Assembly (NCBI GenBank): GCA_964525565.1
Contig: CAZGHI010000004.1
Location: forward strand, 1-64,000
Origin: OLB6 sp964525565
GTDB taxonomy: Bacteria; Bacteroidota; Ignavibacteria; Kapaibacteriales; Kapaibacteriaceae
Reading direction: 5' to 3'
Length of the DNA stretch: 64,000 nt
Positions 1 through 8,877 of the stretch are shown piece by piece. The notes below the pieces were generated by a model that saw nothing but the letters and a program-made list of their open reading frames with translations, was not told the DNA's origin and did not search any database. The stretch's first letter is position 1; each line of letters begins with the position of its first letter. Both the position numbers and the translations under genes were made by a program.

Positions 1-2603
1 GCTGCATATTCTACCTGGTCCACATTACCGGCATTATCGGCAACAAGAAAACGGTCGGCGCCGGCTGGAATGCTGCTGTTGGCCACGCCTGCCACAAAGC
101 TTAAACGTGGCTGACCTGTGGTAAGGAATCGGGCTGCTTCGGTGTTGTTTGTCCGTATTACTAACGGTTGAGCATCTGTTGTTCCAATAAAGTTTGACGC
201 CGGCGAGGTTCCCGCATTACCAGTGAGCGACCAGAAGTTCGTAATTAGGGAATTTGCATCCTGCCAACTCATCACGCCTCCTGTTGTGGAGGTTAGAATG
301 TAATTATCAATAGATGGGTATGATGGTGGCAAATCATACGTTGTACTAACAGTAAGCGACGAGGGAGCTCGCAGGGCAACATACTGCGTTGCAGCCGCCG
401 GGAATGTTCCTGTTGTGCTCTGTGGTTCATAGAAACGAATGGCGCGTGCTGTGTTATCGTTGTTGGCAATCCAAAGATCAACGTTGGCAAGGATCGCAGT
501 TGCACTGTTGTTCACCGTCATCGCGCCACCCGCATTATAGCCAAGCATTTCTGTAGCTCGTAGCGTGAGATTACGTCCACCAAGAATTGTGGATCGGTGT
601 GCAAAGTTCTCCAGCGTATTAGATTCTCCGCCTACAATTGCGGTATTCACGCTCTGCGTAATCGTATTCGACGATCCTCCGCCAATGGCAGCAAAGTTCC
701 CGCTAGTTTGTATGGTGTTTGCATTACCGCCTGCAATGAATGCATTCGTAGAATTCTGGATGGAATTACTTTGCCCACCAGCTATAACGGAGTAGTTCGA
801 ACTCGTAACAATACTGTTGCCCGATCCTGACCCTAGGAATGCATGAGTCGAGCCCGAAATCGAGTTGTTTTGGCCACCTGCAAGCGCCGACATGTTTGCA
901 CTCGTTGTTACCGTGTTCGTCCACCCGGCACCAATAAACGACCGGAGAGACGACGAGATACTGTTACTATGTCCTGCGACGATTGTTGCGTAGTCAGAAG
1001 CAGACAATGTGTTTGATGAGCCTGCACCAATTAATGACCTCGTTGCGGAACCGGAAATTGTGTTGTCATCCCCACCAACTATTGCTGCATAGTTGTCGCT
1101 GCTGGAAGAAACTGCGTTGTTCATGCCACCGGCCACAACCGATGCCAAACCTGCAGAAGTGTTTCTTCGACCCGAAAGTGTGCCAGAATAGTTCCCGCTT
1201 GCAGTTTGTGAAACCGCATTTCGTTCTCCCTGCAGGTCAATTGCCCAGTTGCCAGGTGTACCTACAGTAGATCCCTGAACGTAGGCAACTTTTCTACGCA
1301 CATTTCCATTACCGGCAGTTACTTCTTCCAGAATTCCAAAACCATCGGCATTTTGCCAGCTCATCACGCCGGCTGTAGTACTAACCAACGCATACCCGTT
1401 CGCAGCAGGGGCGGCAACCGGAAGTGTGTAATTAATGTTGGTCGAACCCTGTGCACCGGCTGTAAATGTAGAAACACCTGTTCCCGTGCCGCGGAATGTC
1501 AACGTTCCACTCAATCGTGCGCTATGCATTCTTGTGGTGTTTGCGTTGGCCGTACCGGACAGCAATGTGGAGAGCGAGGCAGGTAGATCTGCAGCCGAAG
1601 AACCTAAATAAACGTCGCGGTTGTCGGCACTGCTAACTACAACTGGCCACAAGGTGCCTGTAGTTCCACTTGAACTGATGTATGCACCAATTCCTGTTCC
1701 TGCGGCAACAGCATTAACGTCTGCACGCAATGCAAATCCGGACTGACCGGCGAGTGCTCGTGCATACGATTCAACACCCAGGTTTGCTCGGTTTGCAGAT
1801 GTACCTGCACGATATCCTACTCCATTCCCTGTTGTAGTAGGCTCATATGTTACTCCGTTGCTGGATGCCTGGATTTCTATGCCTAGCGAAGGGTCGAAGG
1901 AGCCGGTGTACGTCCCTATTTGTATAGCTGTTCCGATTCCGTTCGATGTGCTGCTTAACTGAATGCCCGCATTGTCTGCGCCAGTGGCACCGATGTTGTC
2001 TATGCGAAGTCCACTGCTGGTGGTTGTCCCGCTCATATTTATGTATGCACCAAGCCCGCTAGTTGCAGCTATGTTGGCAATAGTTAGTCGGGTATTCGTT
2101 GTTGGCGTACTGGTGCCTATCCCTACTTCGCCGGTAGATAGAAGGCGCATGCGCTCCGTATTATTTGTCCGTATCACCAATGGCTGCGCATCGGTGGTGC
2201 CAATGAACTGTGTGGCAGGGTTTGTACCGGCATTCCCCAAAAGCGACCAGAAGCTACCTGTTAAATATGTTGATGGATCAACCCATGCGGGAATACCGGC
2301 AGAAATGCCTAGCATGTACCCTGCTGCTCCGGGTGCCAACCAGCTCATTGCGGCATCGCTTCCGCTTACTGTGCTCAACTGCAGTGAGCCTGTAACGCCT
2401 ACCGACCCTGGTTGGGTAAGACTCCAGTTTGAAGAAAGCCCTGGCACACTGCGGATAATGGTATAGTTCACATCATTATCGGCAAGTAAGCGCACTTCCC
2501 GCGTACGCACAGGCAGTTGCGCCGTTGAGCGTACGGCTCCAACCACCATTGCCAACACAGCAAGGGAAGCGAAAAGGGGGCTATGGTATGTGCGATGCTT
2601 CAC
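1..2603 (-). CDS. Fibre-like surface protein with YadA-like repeats (3' part off the window)
   Basis: The frame is open from a GTG at 2603 to the left edge, at least 867 codons, so the C-terminus is missing. GGAAG lies 6 nt before the GTG. The first 30 residues look like a signal peptide ending near TAQ. A module reading FWSLLGN, then TTDAQPLVIRTNN, then GEVGIGT occurs near residue 120, and its FWSL and TTDAQPLVIRTNN parts recur near the left edge. Between roughly 560 and 1240 there are about 13 units of 15-18 residues that begin N(S/T)(I/V/L) and end in a GG-like turn. Such units resemble the left-handed beta-roll heads of trimeric adhesins and phage tail fibres. This is inference from repeat shape; no anchor or chaperone domain is visible. 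It is probably an exported fibre, third in a co-directional cluster of three. Confidence 0.75.
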   Translation of the reverse strand, partial: MKHRTYHSPLFASLAVLAMVVGAVRSTAQLPVRTREVRLLADNDVNYTIIRSVPGLSSNWSLTQPGSVGVTGSLQLSTVSGSDAAMSWLAPGAAGYMLGISAGIPAWVDPSTYLTGSFWSLLGNAGTNPATQFIGTTDAQPLVIRTNNTERMRLLSTGEVGIGTSTPTTNTRLTIANIAATSGLGAYINMSGTTTSSGLRIDNIGATGADNAGIQLSSTSNGIGTAIQIGTYTGSFDPSLGIEIQASSNGVTYEPTTTGNGVGYRAGTSANRANLGVESYARALAGQSGFALRADVNAVAAGTGIGAYISSSGTTGTLWPVVVSSADNRDVYLGSSAADLPASLSTLLSGTANANTTRMHSARLSGTLTFRGTGTGVSTFTAGAQGSTNINYTLPVAAPAANGYALVSTTAGVMSWQNADGFGILEEVTAGNGNVRRKVAYVQGSTVGTPGNWAIDLQGERNAVSQTASGNYSGTLSGRRNTSAGLASVVAGGMNNAVSSSSDNYAAIVGGDDNTISGSATRSLIGAGSSNTLSASDYATIVAGHSNSISSSLRSFIGAGWTNTVTTSANMSALAGGQNNSISGSTHAFLGSGSGNSIVTSSNYSVIAGGQSNSIQNSTNAFIAGGNANTIQTSGNFAAIGGGSSNTITQSVNTAIVGGESNTLENFAHRSTILGGRNLTLRATEMLGYNAGGAMTVNNSATAILANVDLWIANNDNTARAIRFYEPQSTTGTFPAAATQYVALRAPSSLTVSTTYDLPPSYPSIDNYILTSTTGGVMSWQDANSLITNFWSLTGNAGTSPASNFIGTTDAQPLVIRTNNTEAARFLTTGQPRLSFVAGVANSSIPAGADRFLVADNAGNVDQVEYA

Positions 2604-2609
2604 TGTTTC

Positions 2610-2643
2610 TTCCGGAAGGCAGGGCGTTGCCTGCCCTCCGGAA
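2610..2643 (-). promoter_or_regulatory. Hairpin overlapping the ribosome binding site of the fibre gene
   Basis: Bases 2610-2623 pair with 2630-2643 (14 bp, one G-U wobble in the minus-strand RNA, 6-nt loop). The GGAA of the putative binding site for the GTG at 2603 lies inside the distal arm, so folding would hide it. It could control translation or act as a processing or termination stem; no T-run follows. Confidence 0.5.
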
Positions 2644-2644
2644 G

Positions 2645-2663
2645 CCGGGGGCGCGGCCCCCGG
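2645..2663 (-). promoter_or_regulatory. Very GC-rich hairpin between two fibre genes
   Basis: CCGGGGGC at 2645-2652 and GCCCCCGG at 2656-2663 form a perfect 8-bp stem with a 3-nt loop, 22 bases after the stop of the upstream gene. Together with the neighbouring hairpin it fills most of the 82-base space between the genes. With no following T-run it is more likely a transcript-stabilising or attenuating element than a classical terminator. Confidence 0.45.
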
Positions 2664-2685
2664 ACTGAAGATCGTGTTCTGCGTA

Positions 2686-3552
2686 TTACCAGTTAACCAT
2701 CCATGCAATGGAACCGTCAAGTGGTGCCGTACTTTGTACAGTGAAAGAACCCGCTGCAATGGCGGTAACCTGAATGATGTTCGCATCCGTTCCGACGGTA
2801 CTTACAACAACCGTTGCTGTAGCAGGCATACCTGTAACAGTAATGCTTTGCGTGTAGGTACCGTTCCCTGCAGTTACGCCGTAGTTAAAGTTGGTTGTTG
2901 GGTTGGCAACCCAGCTTGCTGTACCGTCGCCATTCGATACGTAGATATAGTTAGTTGTACCTGCTCCGGCTTGGTTGTCCGAAGGGGTGATGTAGTACGT
3001 TCCAGCAGAGCCAACAGCGTCCATGTTGACAATTGTACCGGCAACAGCACCGCCTGCTCCCAGAGTCACGTTACCAAATTCAACTGTTCCGGCCGCACCG
3101 TCGAGAGTTACCCCTCCGGCACCAACAACGTTTACAGTACCGCTACCACCCGTTCCAATCGTTACCGTTCCTCCGCCTGCATACGTAAATCCGGCATCAC
3201 CGGTTAGCGTGTTCGGATCTGACCAATAGGCAACCTGGCCGGCTGCACCCGTACCATCCACAAGGGAGCCGCTAATCTCTACCCATGTTCCTGAAAGGGT
3301 TGTGCCTGTACGCGTTACCCGCAGGTAGCCACTTGAAGCATCGGTTAATTGTGTGTGCGACTCCGGCCAGGCCAGTGTGTAGATATCAGTAGCAGCAGCA
3401 CCTGTAAAGGTCTGCGAGAACCGAGCTGCGTTGCTTGGAGAGATAAGCTCCAGGCGTTGTGTGCGCACGGGAAGCTGTGCAAAGGCTTCCGAAGCAATAA
3501 GGAGAAGAACGGCCACCAAAGCCATTCCTTTCCACAGTGAACGTAAAGACAT
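2686..3552 (-). CDS. Exported fibre-like protein, function unknown
   Basis: A 288-residue protein. I start it at 3552 because GGAG sits 7 nt upstream and a clear signal peptide follows (MSLRSLWKG, then a hydrophobic stretch, then EAFAQ); the frame is open 42 codons further up without a signal. The mature start, QLPVRTQRLEL, closely matches the mature start of the next gene (QLPVRTREVRL), so they are paralogues at the N-terminus. The middle is a glycine- and threonine-rich repetitive stretch typical of beta-helical fibres. The last 70 residues end in a compact domain finishing IAWMVNW, like the INWLVKNP end of the larger fibre upstream. I recognise no named family. Confidence 0.8.
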   Translation of the reverse strand: MSLRSLWKGMALVAVLLLIASEAFAQLPVRTQRLELISPSNAARFSQTFTGAAATDIYTLAWPESHTQLTDASSGYLRVTRTGTTLSGTWVEISGSLVDGTGAAGQVAYWSDPNTLTGDAGFTYAGGGTVTIGTGGSGTVNVVGAGGVTLDGAAGTVEFGNVTLGAGGAVAGTIVNMDAVGSAGTYYITPSDNQAGAGTTNYIYVSNGDGTASWVANPTTNFNYGVTAGNGTYTQSITVTGMPATATVVVSTVGTDANIIQVTAIAAGSFTVQSTAPLDGSIAWMVNW

Positions 3553-3684
3553 GGAAGTTCTCCATGAAAAGTGAATAAATGGGTTGTGTTGTGTTTTCTG
3601 TTGTGTGTTCATGGCCCACACTCCTTGTGTTAAAAAAATTGAGGTTTGTTTGTTGTTAACTGTGTTCATCGAGGTCACCGATGG

Positions 3685-6669
3685 TCATGGATTTTTCACC
3701 AGCCAGTTAATGGCTTCTCCCGGCTCGAGTCCGCCCGGAAAGTTTACAGTAAAGGTTGTTGGCGTGCGGCTTCCCGCGACCACAAACGGCGTAATTGATA
3801 CGCTGCTCGCGGCTTCCGGCGTAATGTTTATCGCCGCACCCGGTTCTATCGTAAACCCGGTGGGCATTGTTATTACTACATTGAATACAGTTGCTGAAGT
3901 TGTGTTTTCGTATCGTCCGGCACGAATTCCTAATAGGTCTAATAGAACACTCTTATCACGCTTGCTAATAGTTCCATTTCCATCGGCAACAACAATTCCG
4001 TCATTTGTATCAAAAGGTGTTGTAGCAGGCACTCCTGAAAGGTTAGTAATAGTGACTTCGCCGCTGGTTGCAGNNNNNNNNNNCGCCACCGCCGCTTGAT
4101 CGGCGATCAGGGAAATCAAACGCAAATCGTTGGCATCTACCGTACCGAGGAAAGCTGTTGGGCCTACACCGGCGTTACCCGTAAGACTCCAGTACTGTGC
4201 TTCGTCGGGTGTTACCCACGTTGGTTGTCCATTGTACACCTGCAGGAGGGATCCTTCAAGACCGGGAGTAAACGGCTGTGCCCTACCGGTACTGTCGCCA
4301 ACAATCATGAAGCCATGTTGAAGCGGAATGTTAGGGAACACGTTGAAGTTGGCAGTGTCCTGAAAGAAGCTCTGTCCGCTTACCGTGATACTGCCTAGAG
4401 TGAGTGTGTCTGTGTATCGCGGAGTTTGTGCATCGCCCTGCGATATCAACACTTGTCCGGGTTTTCCTGGATCGCCATCAAGGATGAGCAACGTCCCCCC
4501 CCCGGCCAGACTAACTGTACTGTTTAGAAGGATGCCGCGCAGCTCGAGTGAATCCGTATATGCAGGTGTTTGTCCAGGCCCTTTGCTAATCAACACCCAA
4601 CCATTCAAACCTGCATCACCATTTACCAGCAGCGGTGCACTGGTTCCTTCAAGGTTGAGCGAAGAAGCAACATTCGTTGGAACACTGATATTGAATTCAC
4701 CGGTGGCTGTGAAGGTGGCCCGAAGCTGAGAATTCGTACCAAAACGCAAATCGTTTGCATCCAGAGTTCCAAGAAAAGCGGCCGGACCGATACCAAGATT
4801 GCCATCGAGCGACCAGTAGTTGGCCTGATCAGGGGTTACCCATGTTGGTTGCCCGTTGTATATCTGCATCAGCGAACCTTCCAGACCGGGTGGAAGGACA
4901 CGCGCCATACCTGTGCTATCGCCAACTACAAGGAAGCCATGGCTGAGCGGGAAAACAGGAAACAAATCAAAACGTGCCGTATCCTTAAACAAACTCATGC
5001 CGGTAACGGTAAGGTTGCTTAACGTAAGGGTGTCGGTATATCGGGGTGTTGCACCTGCGCCCTGCGAGATCAAAACCTGACCGGCAGTTCCCGGATTGCC
5101 ATTCAGCGAAAGCGATGTTGTTGTACCGGCCAGATTGAGCGGAACCTGGAAGGATGCACTGTAGGCCGCTCCGTCCATCGTGAGCATTGGCTGTCCGCCT
5201 GCATACAACACAAGGTCTCGGATTCCTGTGGTGTCCATGTTGCCGAGAATTGGACTTCCAACGGCACGATTACCCCCTACAATCCAGGCCGTGTTTCGCA
5301 AGAGCAAACCTAAATCGAACCACTGTACCTGTCCGTTAAAGATTGCTAGGAACGTACTATCTGACTGCGGTGGGAATGGCGTTGCCAGGTTGTTTGCATC
5401 GCCTACAAGGAGGTAATTGTTCTGAAGTGGTATGCTTGGAAGGTTGGTAAACGTTGTAGTATCTGTGAATAGCGCCGGACCGTTAACGGTAAGGCCTGTT
5501 AAGGTGAGGTCACTGGTGTACCGAGGCGTGCTGTTAAGTCCTTGCGATACAAGTACTTGTCCGGGAGTTCCCGCATCTCCCTGTAGCACTAACGGCGAAG
5601 AAGGCCCGATCAGCTCAAATTCGCCTGCAACGGAAGTTGGAACTTCGATGTTGAATTCACCGAGAGCCGTAAACACAGCCCGGCGCTGAGAATTCGTTGC
5701 TATTTGCAGGTCGCCGGCATCAAGGGTTCCAAGGAAATGTGTTGGACCCATTCCCACATTACCTGTGATGGACCAGTATTGGGCTTCGTCGGGCTTTATC
5801 CATGTTGGTCTGCCGTTCGAGATTTGCATTAACGAACCCTCTAATCCGGGGATCATCGGACGAGCAGTGTTTGCGGTGTCGCCAACCAGAATGTTTCCGT
5901 AGTTCAACGGAATGCGTGGAAGGACATCAAAAACGGCTGTATCAACGAATAAGGCATTTCCGCTGACGGTAAGGTCACCACCTATCAGCACGTCTCCGGT
6001 AACGTTGAGCTGACTTAGCGTGAGCTGGTCAGTGTATTGTGGGGTAATGCCGGGACCAGCCGATACGAGCACCTGACCTGCAACACCGGCATTTCCATTG
6101 AGCAATAACGGCGAATTCAAACCAGCCAGATCAAGTTCACCCGTTATGGATGTATTGCCCGTAATGCGAATCTCACCCGTTTCAGTGAGGATCATGCGGG
6201 TGACGTTGTCGGTTTTAACAATCAATGGCTGATCGTTCTTCGTTCCCAGAAAATGTTTTGATGCATCAACTGAGTCGTTGCCGAGTAACGACCAAAACAC
6301 TCCGGAGCTGGAACCACCGTCAACGTTGATGTACAACATACTCACCCACACAGGGTTGAATTTTGTCCCTATGTTGTACTGTATGGCATTTGCCGTTACA
6401 TTGAAAATGAGCAATCCTGTTGCAGGGAGCTGAATAGCATCTCGTTCAGCCTGCGTCATGCGAGGGATAAGGAAGCCCTTTTCACTGCTCTTCAATTCCA
6501 ACAATGCCGACGGGTCAGGCATAGCCGTACCGATACCAACATTGTCGGTATACGGTTGAGCAACGATGTTTCCTCCCATCGCTAGTAGTGAAAGGTACAG
6601 CAAGAGGGCAATCGCTCCCGCTTTGCGATATCGAATCCTACTGGCGAGACTGAAAAAATGTCCCGTCAT
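3685..6669 (-). CDS. Large modular fibre-like surface protein (contains an N gap)
   Basis: About 994 residues, with a signal peptide ending near NIVAQ and then NVGIGT and ALLELKSSEKGFLIPRMT, a segment common in Bacteroidota tail-fibre-like proteins. Five copies of a motif G(D/N)xGxxGxVLxSxG...TPxYT mark units of up to about 160 residues. Most units also carry an FxDTAxF stretch, PGLEGSLMQ, YNGQPTW and YWSLTGN...FLGT. A 10-base N gap at 4074-4083 lies in the last unit. No ribosome binding site is evident at the ATG. It is probably the first gene of a three-gene fibre cluster. Function is inferred only from architecture. Confidence 0.8.
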   Translation of the reverse strand: MTGHFFSLASRIRYRKAGAIALLLYLSLLAMGGNIVAQPYTDNVGIGTAMPDPSALLELKSSEKGFLIPRMTQAERDAIQLPATGLLIFNVTANAIQYNIGTKFNPVWVSMLYINVDGGSSSGVFWSLLGNDSVDASKHFLGTKNDQPLIVKTDNVTRMILTETGEIRITGNTSITGELDLAGLNSPLLLNGNAGVAGQVLVSAGPGITPQYTDQLTLSQLNVTGDVLIGGDLTVSGNALFVDTAVFDVLPRIPLNYGNILVGDTANTARPMIPGLEGSLMQISNGRPTWIKPDEAQYWSITGNVGMGPTHFLGTLDAGDLQIATNSQRRAVFTALGEFNIEVPTSVAGEFELIGPSSPLVLQGDAGTPGQVLVSQGLNSTPRYTSDLTLTGLTVNGPALFTDTTTFTNLPSIPLQNNYLLVGDANNLATPFPPQSDSTFLAIFNGQVQWFDLGLLLRNTAWIVGGNRAVGSPILGNMDTTGIRDLVLYAGGQPMLTMDGAAYSASFQVPLNLAGTTTSLSLNGNPGTAGQVLISQGAGATPRYTDTLTLSNLTVTGMSLFKDTARFDLFPVFPLSHGFLVVGDSTGMARVLPPGLEGSLMQIYNGQPTWVTPDQANYWSLDGNLGIGPAAFLGTLDANDLRFGTNSQLRATFTATGEFNISVPTNVASSLNLEGTSAPLLVNGDAGLNGWVLISKGPGQTPAYTDSLELRGILLNSTVSLAGGGTLLILDGDPGKPGQVLISQGDAQTPRYTDTLTLGSITVSGQSFFQDTANFNVFPNIPLQHGFMIVGDSTGRAQPFTPGLEGSLLQVYNGQPTWVTPDEAQYWSLTGNAGVGPTAFLGTVDANDLRLISLIADQAAVAXXXXATSGEVTITNLSGVPATTPFDTNDGIVVADGNGTISKRDKSVLLDLLGIRAGRYENTTSATVFNVVITMPTGFTIEPGAAINITPEAASSVSITPFVVAGSRTPTTFTVNFPGGLEPGEAINWLVKNP
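4074..4083. other. Assembly gap (10 N)
   Basis: Ten N inside the fibre gene. The frame on both sides joins with this N count, but the flanking gene is highly repetitive, so collapsed repeat units may be missing. Confidence 0.95.
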
Positions 6670-7006
6670 ACAGTATTGTGGTGCATGCTGTCAGTTTCAA
6701 TGCTGCCGGAGGAATAGGTCCCACCCCACTCTCTCGACAGCAGCAAAACTACAGCCCCACCACTGGTATGTGAATCCGTACTTTCATGCAAATTCTTGTA
6801 GGTCAATGATTTGCGTGATCTATTGCCTACGTGTAAGCCCGTACTTTTTATGACAAACCGTGACAAGCTTACTTATGAACTCCGTAGTTGTGAGTATATC
6901 CGGCATGCGAAAGATAGTTCCGCAATCACAATATACGTAAAATCACCTACCATCAATACGTTAATTACGTACGTATATAAAATGGATTAAGGGCAAACGG
7001 GAACTG
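6670..7006. other. Intergenic region upstream of the fibre cluster
   Basis: No convincing gene here. It lies between the end of pth and the start of the fibre gene on the same strand, so it should hold the fibre promoter. A TAGTTTTG element (minus strand, 6744-6751), the Bacteroidota -7 consensus, would give a leader of about 70 nt, but no matching -33 element stands at the usual distance. The part near 6930-6985 is AT-rich and holds the palindrome TACGTACGTA (6966-6975). No tRNA-like fold was seen. Confidence 0.5.
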
Positions 7007-7570
7007 CTATTGCTTTTTGTTGATTTCGTGTTGCGCTTTTTCGGGTCCCAGGAGTACTATCCGTTCAATAGCATCAACAGCGTTTATAAGCATTTGGTGC
7101 ACAATCTCTGTCTGGGACGGAGGGAATGGACTTAACACATAATCAACCAATTCCCCGGGGCCAAAGTCACGGCCGATTCCCAACCGAAGCCGCCAAAATT
7201 GCTCCGTTCCCACTTCCTGAATTATGCTTGCAATGCCATTATGACCTCCATCACTGCCATTTGGTCGCAACCGAATGGTTCCCACCGGAAAATTATATTC
7301 GTCCACCACAACCAGCATATCACGAGGTGTGCAGCCTTTTACTAACAGTGCCTCCTTTGCTGCTGTCCCGCTGGCATTCATGTAGGTAAGGGGCTTTATT
7401 ACTGTGATGGTTTTACCTGCAAAGCGAATCGTTGCTTCTGCATATCGCTTGCGGGAAGCACTCCACGTTGTACGGTGCTTTTGTGCGAGAAGGTCTGCAA
7501 CCATAAAACCCACATTGTGGCGGGTACGGGCATACTCTGTACCTGGGTTGCCCAAACAACAAATAATCAT
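7007..7570 (-). CDS. pth: Peptidyl-tRNA hydrolase
   Basis: A 187-residue protein of normal family length. It frees tRNA from peptidyl-tRNAs that drop off ribosomes. Residues expected of the active site are present: Asn8 and His18 in CLGNPG and TRHNVGF, Met64-Asn65 in LTYMNASG, Asp90 in VVVDEYNFPVG, and Asn111 in GGHNGI. The DEYNFPVG segment departs slightly from the more usual DDLDLP. Its ATG overlaps the stop of the upstream gene by 4 nt (ATGA), so it is probably translationally coupled. It is the last gene of the run that begins with sufB. Confidence 0.96.
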   Translation of the reverse strand: MIICCLGNPGTEYARTRHNVGFMVADLLAQKHRTTWSASRKRYAEATIRFAGKTITVIKPLTYMNASGTAAKEALLVKGCTPRDMLVVVDEYNFPVGTIRLRPNGSDGGHNGIASIIQEVGTEQFWRLRLGIGRDFGPGELVDYVLSPFPPSQTEIVHQMLINAVDAIERIVLLGPEKAQHEINKKQ

Positions 7571-8202
7571 TCTTCAAGAGCACGGTGATAACCATCGGAG
7601 CGTACAATTCTCTGTACAAACTCCGCCTTTCGAATACTCGGTACAATTACCGTAAGATGGTCTTTAAGGAGTTCCAACCTGTCGTTCTCGTTTGTTAGTT
7701 CCAAGAGTTGTTGTTTCTGCTCCGTGCTAAGTCCGCTTTTTGGTGCCATGAAAAACGACGGTCGTTCTGTGGACAAGTGTTCAGGGTCTATGGCTGCTTC
7801 CGAGGTGCCGTAAACCAAACCAACAATTTGATTGTACAATTGTGCACAATCCGACAATAGCGATGGATCGGTTAGGCCCGTGTCATCACTTATGGTTTCA
7901 ATATCGGCAACAACGTAGCCTTTCTGCGTTTCAGGCTCGTGTATGTGCACAATCCGATGTCGGTGTGTTCCTTCAATCACAACATCCATCCTACCATCGC
8001 TGTATCGTTGCGTAACGGCAGCAACCCTTGCAAGACACCCAACGGAGTGCAGGTTTCCGTGTTCGATGAGATTAACACCAAACACGGATCCTGCTTGCAA
8101 ACAATCTGTGATGAGGGCTCGGTAGCGAGGTTCAAAGATGTGGAGGGGGAATCTCGATCCCGGGAACAGCACCAGATTTAATGGGAATAATCCTACCGTC
8201 AC
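7567..8202 (-). CDS. Lon N-terminal (LON) domain protein
   Basis: A 211-residue protein with the PUA-like LON substrate-binding domain alone. It opens LFPLNLVLFPGSRFPLHIFE followed by PRYRALI, the family signature, and has no AAA or peptidase domain. Such stand-alone proteins are common in bacteria and their exact role is not settled; substrate recognition linked to proteolysis is the usual guess. It overlaps sod (upstream) and pth (downstream) by 4 nt each, so it sits tightly inside the operon. Confidence 0.9.
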   Translation of the reverse strand: MTVGLFPLNLVLFPGSRFPLHIFEPRYRALITDCLQAGSVFGVNLIEHGNLHSVGCLARVAAVTQRYSDGRMDVVIEGTHRHRIVHIHEPETQKGYVVADIETISDDTGLTDPSLLSDCAQLYNQIVGLVYGTSEAAIDPEHLSTERPSFFMAPKSGLSTEQKQQLLELTNENDRLELLKDHLTVIVPSIRKAEFVQRIVRSDGYHRALEE

Positions 8203-8822
8203 CTGTGTGCCAGGTAACGTTTGTTAATTCTTCCCCAGTGTAGGTTATTCAGGAAGTTGTCGATGTACTTTGCCCGACCTGGACCATCCTTATGGTAGTA
8301 TGCATGCTCAAACACATCGCAGGAAATCAGGGGGATACCTCCCCAGATAGCTCCATAGTGATGCTCATCTACCAGTACATTCAGTAAACGACCGCTGTAC
8401 AACTTGTCTAAACAAAGCACGCCCCAACCACTTAGTTTGGCTGCCGTTGCTGTTGCCTTGAAGTCGGCCTTCCACTCGTCCACCGATCCAAACTCTGCTT
8501 CAATGGCAGCTTTAATGTCCGGACCGGCATCAACATTACCATCGCCCCCTAATACTTCCCAATAAACATCATGCAGCACGGTGCCACCATGATTCCATGT
8601 TTGCCTACGCTTTAGTTCGCCAAACTCACTCCAGTTTCCGTTTGCTGCCGCCTTATCGGCCGTTGGGAGTGCTGCCTCGATCTTGTTTAAAAACGTTACG
8701 TACCCCTTATGGTGCGTGTTGTAATGCCAGTCTGCTGTCTCTGGCGACACAACATCCTTGAGTAACTCTTTGGCCTCGTCATCAGAATACGGACGCCGAT
8801 TAAAAACCCATTCCTTATTCAT
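8199..8822 (-). CDS. Superoxide dismutase, Fe/Mn family
   Basis: A 207-residue protein. The metal ligands are His33 (in WHYNTHHKGYV), His84 (in LHDVYW), Asp169 and His173 (in DVFEHAYY). The LHxxYW form of the second ligand is like that of archaeal and some bacterial enzymes rather than E. coli. Metal choice (Fe, Mn or either) cannot be settled by eye. GAGG stands 7 nt before the ATG. There is no signal peptide, so it is cytoplasmic. Its position behind the SUF genes fits protection of iron-sulfur clusters from superoxide. Confidence 0.95.
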   Translation of the reverse strand: MNKEWVFNRRPYSDDEAKELLKDVVSPETADWHYNTHHKGYVTFLNKIEAALPTADKAAANGNWSEFGELKRRQTWNHGGTVLHDVYWEVLGGDGNVDAGPDIKAAIEAEFGSVDEWKADFKATATAAKLSGWGVLCLDKLYSGRLLNVLVDEHHYGAIWGGIPLISCDVFEHAYYHKDGPGRAKYIDNFLNNLHWGRINKRYLAHR

Positions 8823-8877
8823 GTGCTTACCTCAGTAGTGTGTGGTGAATGTAAGTGTTGAGTTATGTATTAAATCG

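Noticed and set aside
560..1240. Regularly spaced repeats (about 48-51 bases) that could suggest a CRISPR array
   Set aside because: The units are in one open frame, vary in sequence at every copy and translate to similar peptides; no identical direct repeats or unique spacers exist.
6744..6751. TAGTTTTG as the promoter of the fibre cluster
   Set aside because: Exact -7 consensus but no TTG at 17-23 nt upstream; kept only as a note in the intergenic entry.
6966..6975. TACGTACGTA palindrome as an operator
   Set aside because: It lies after the pth stop, far from any start codon, in AT-rich sequence where short palindromes are expected.
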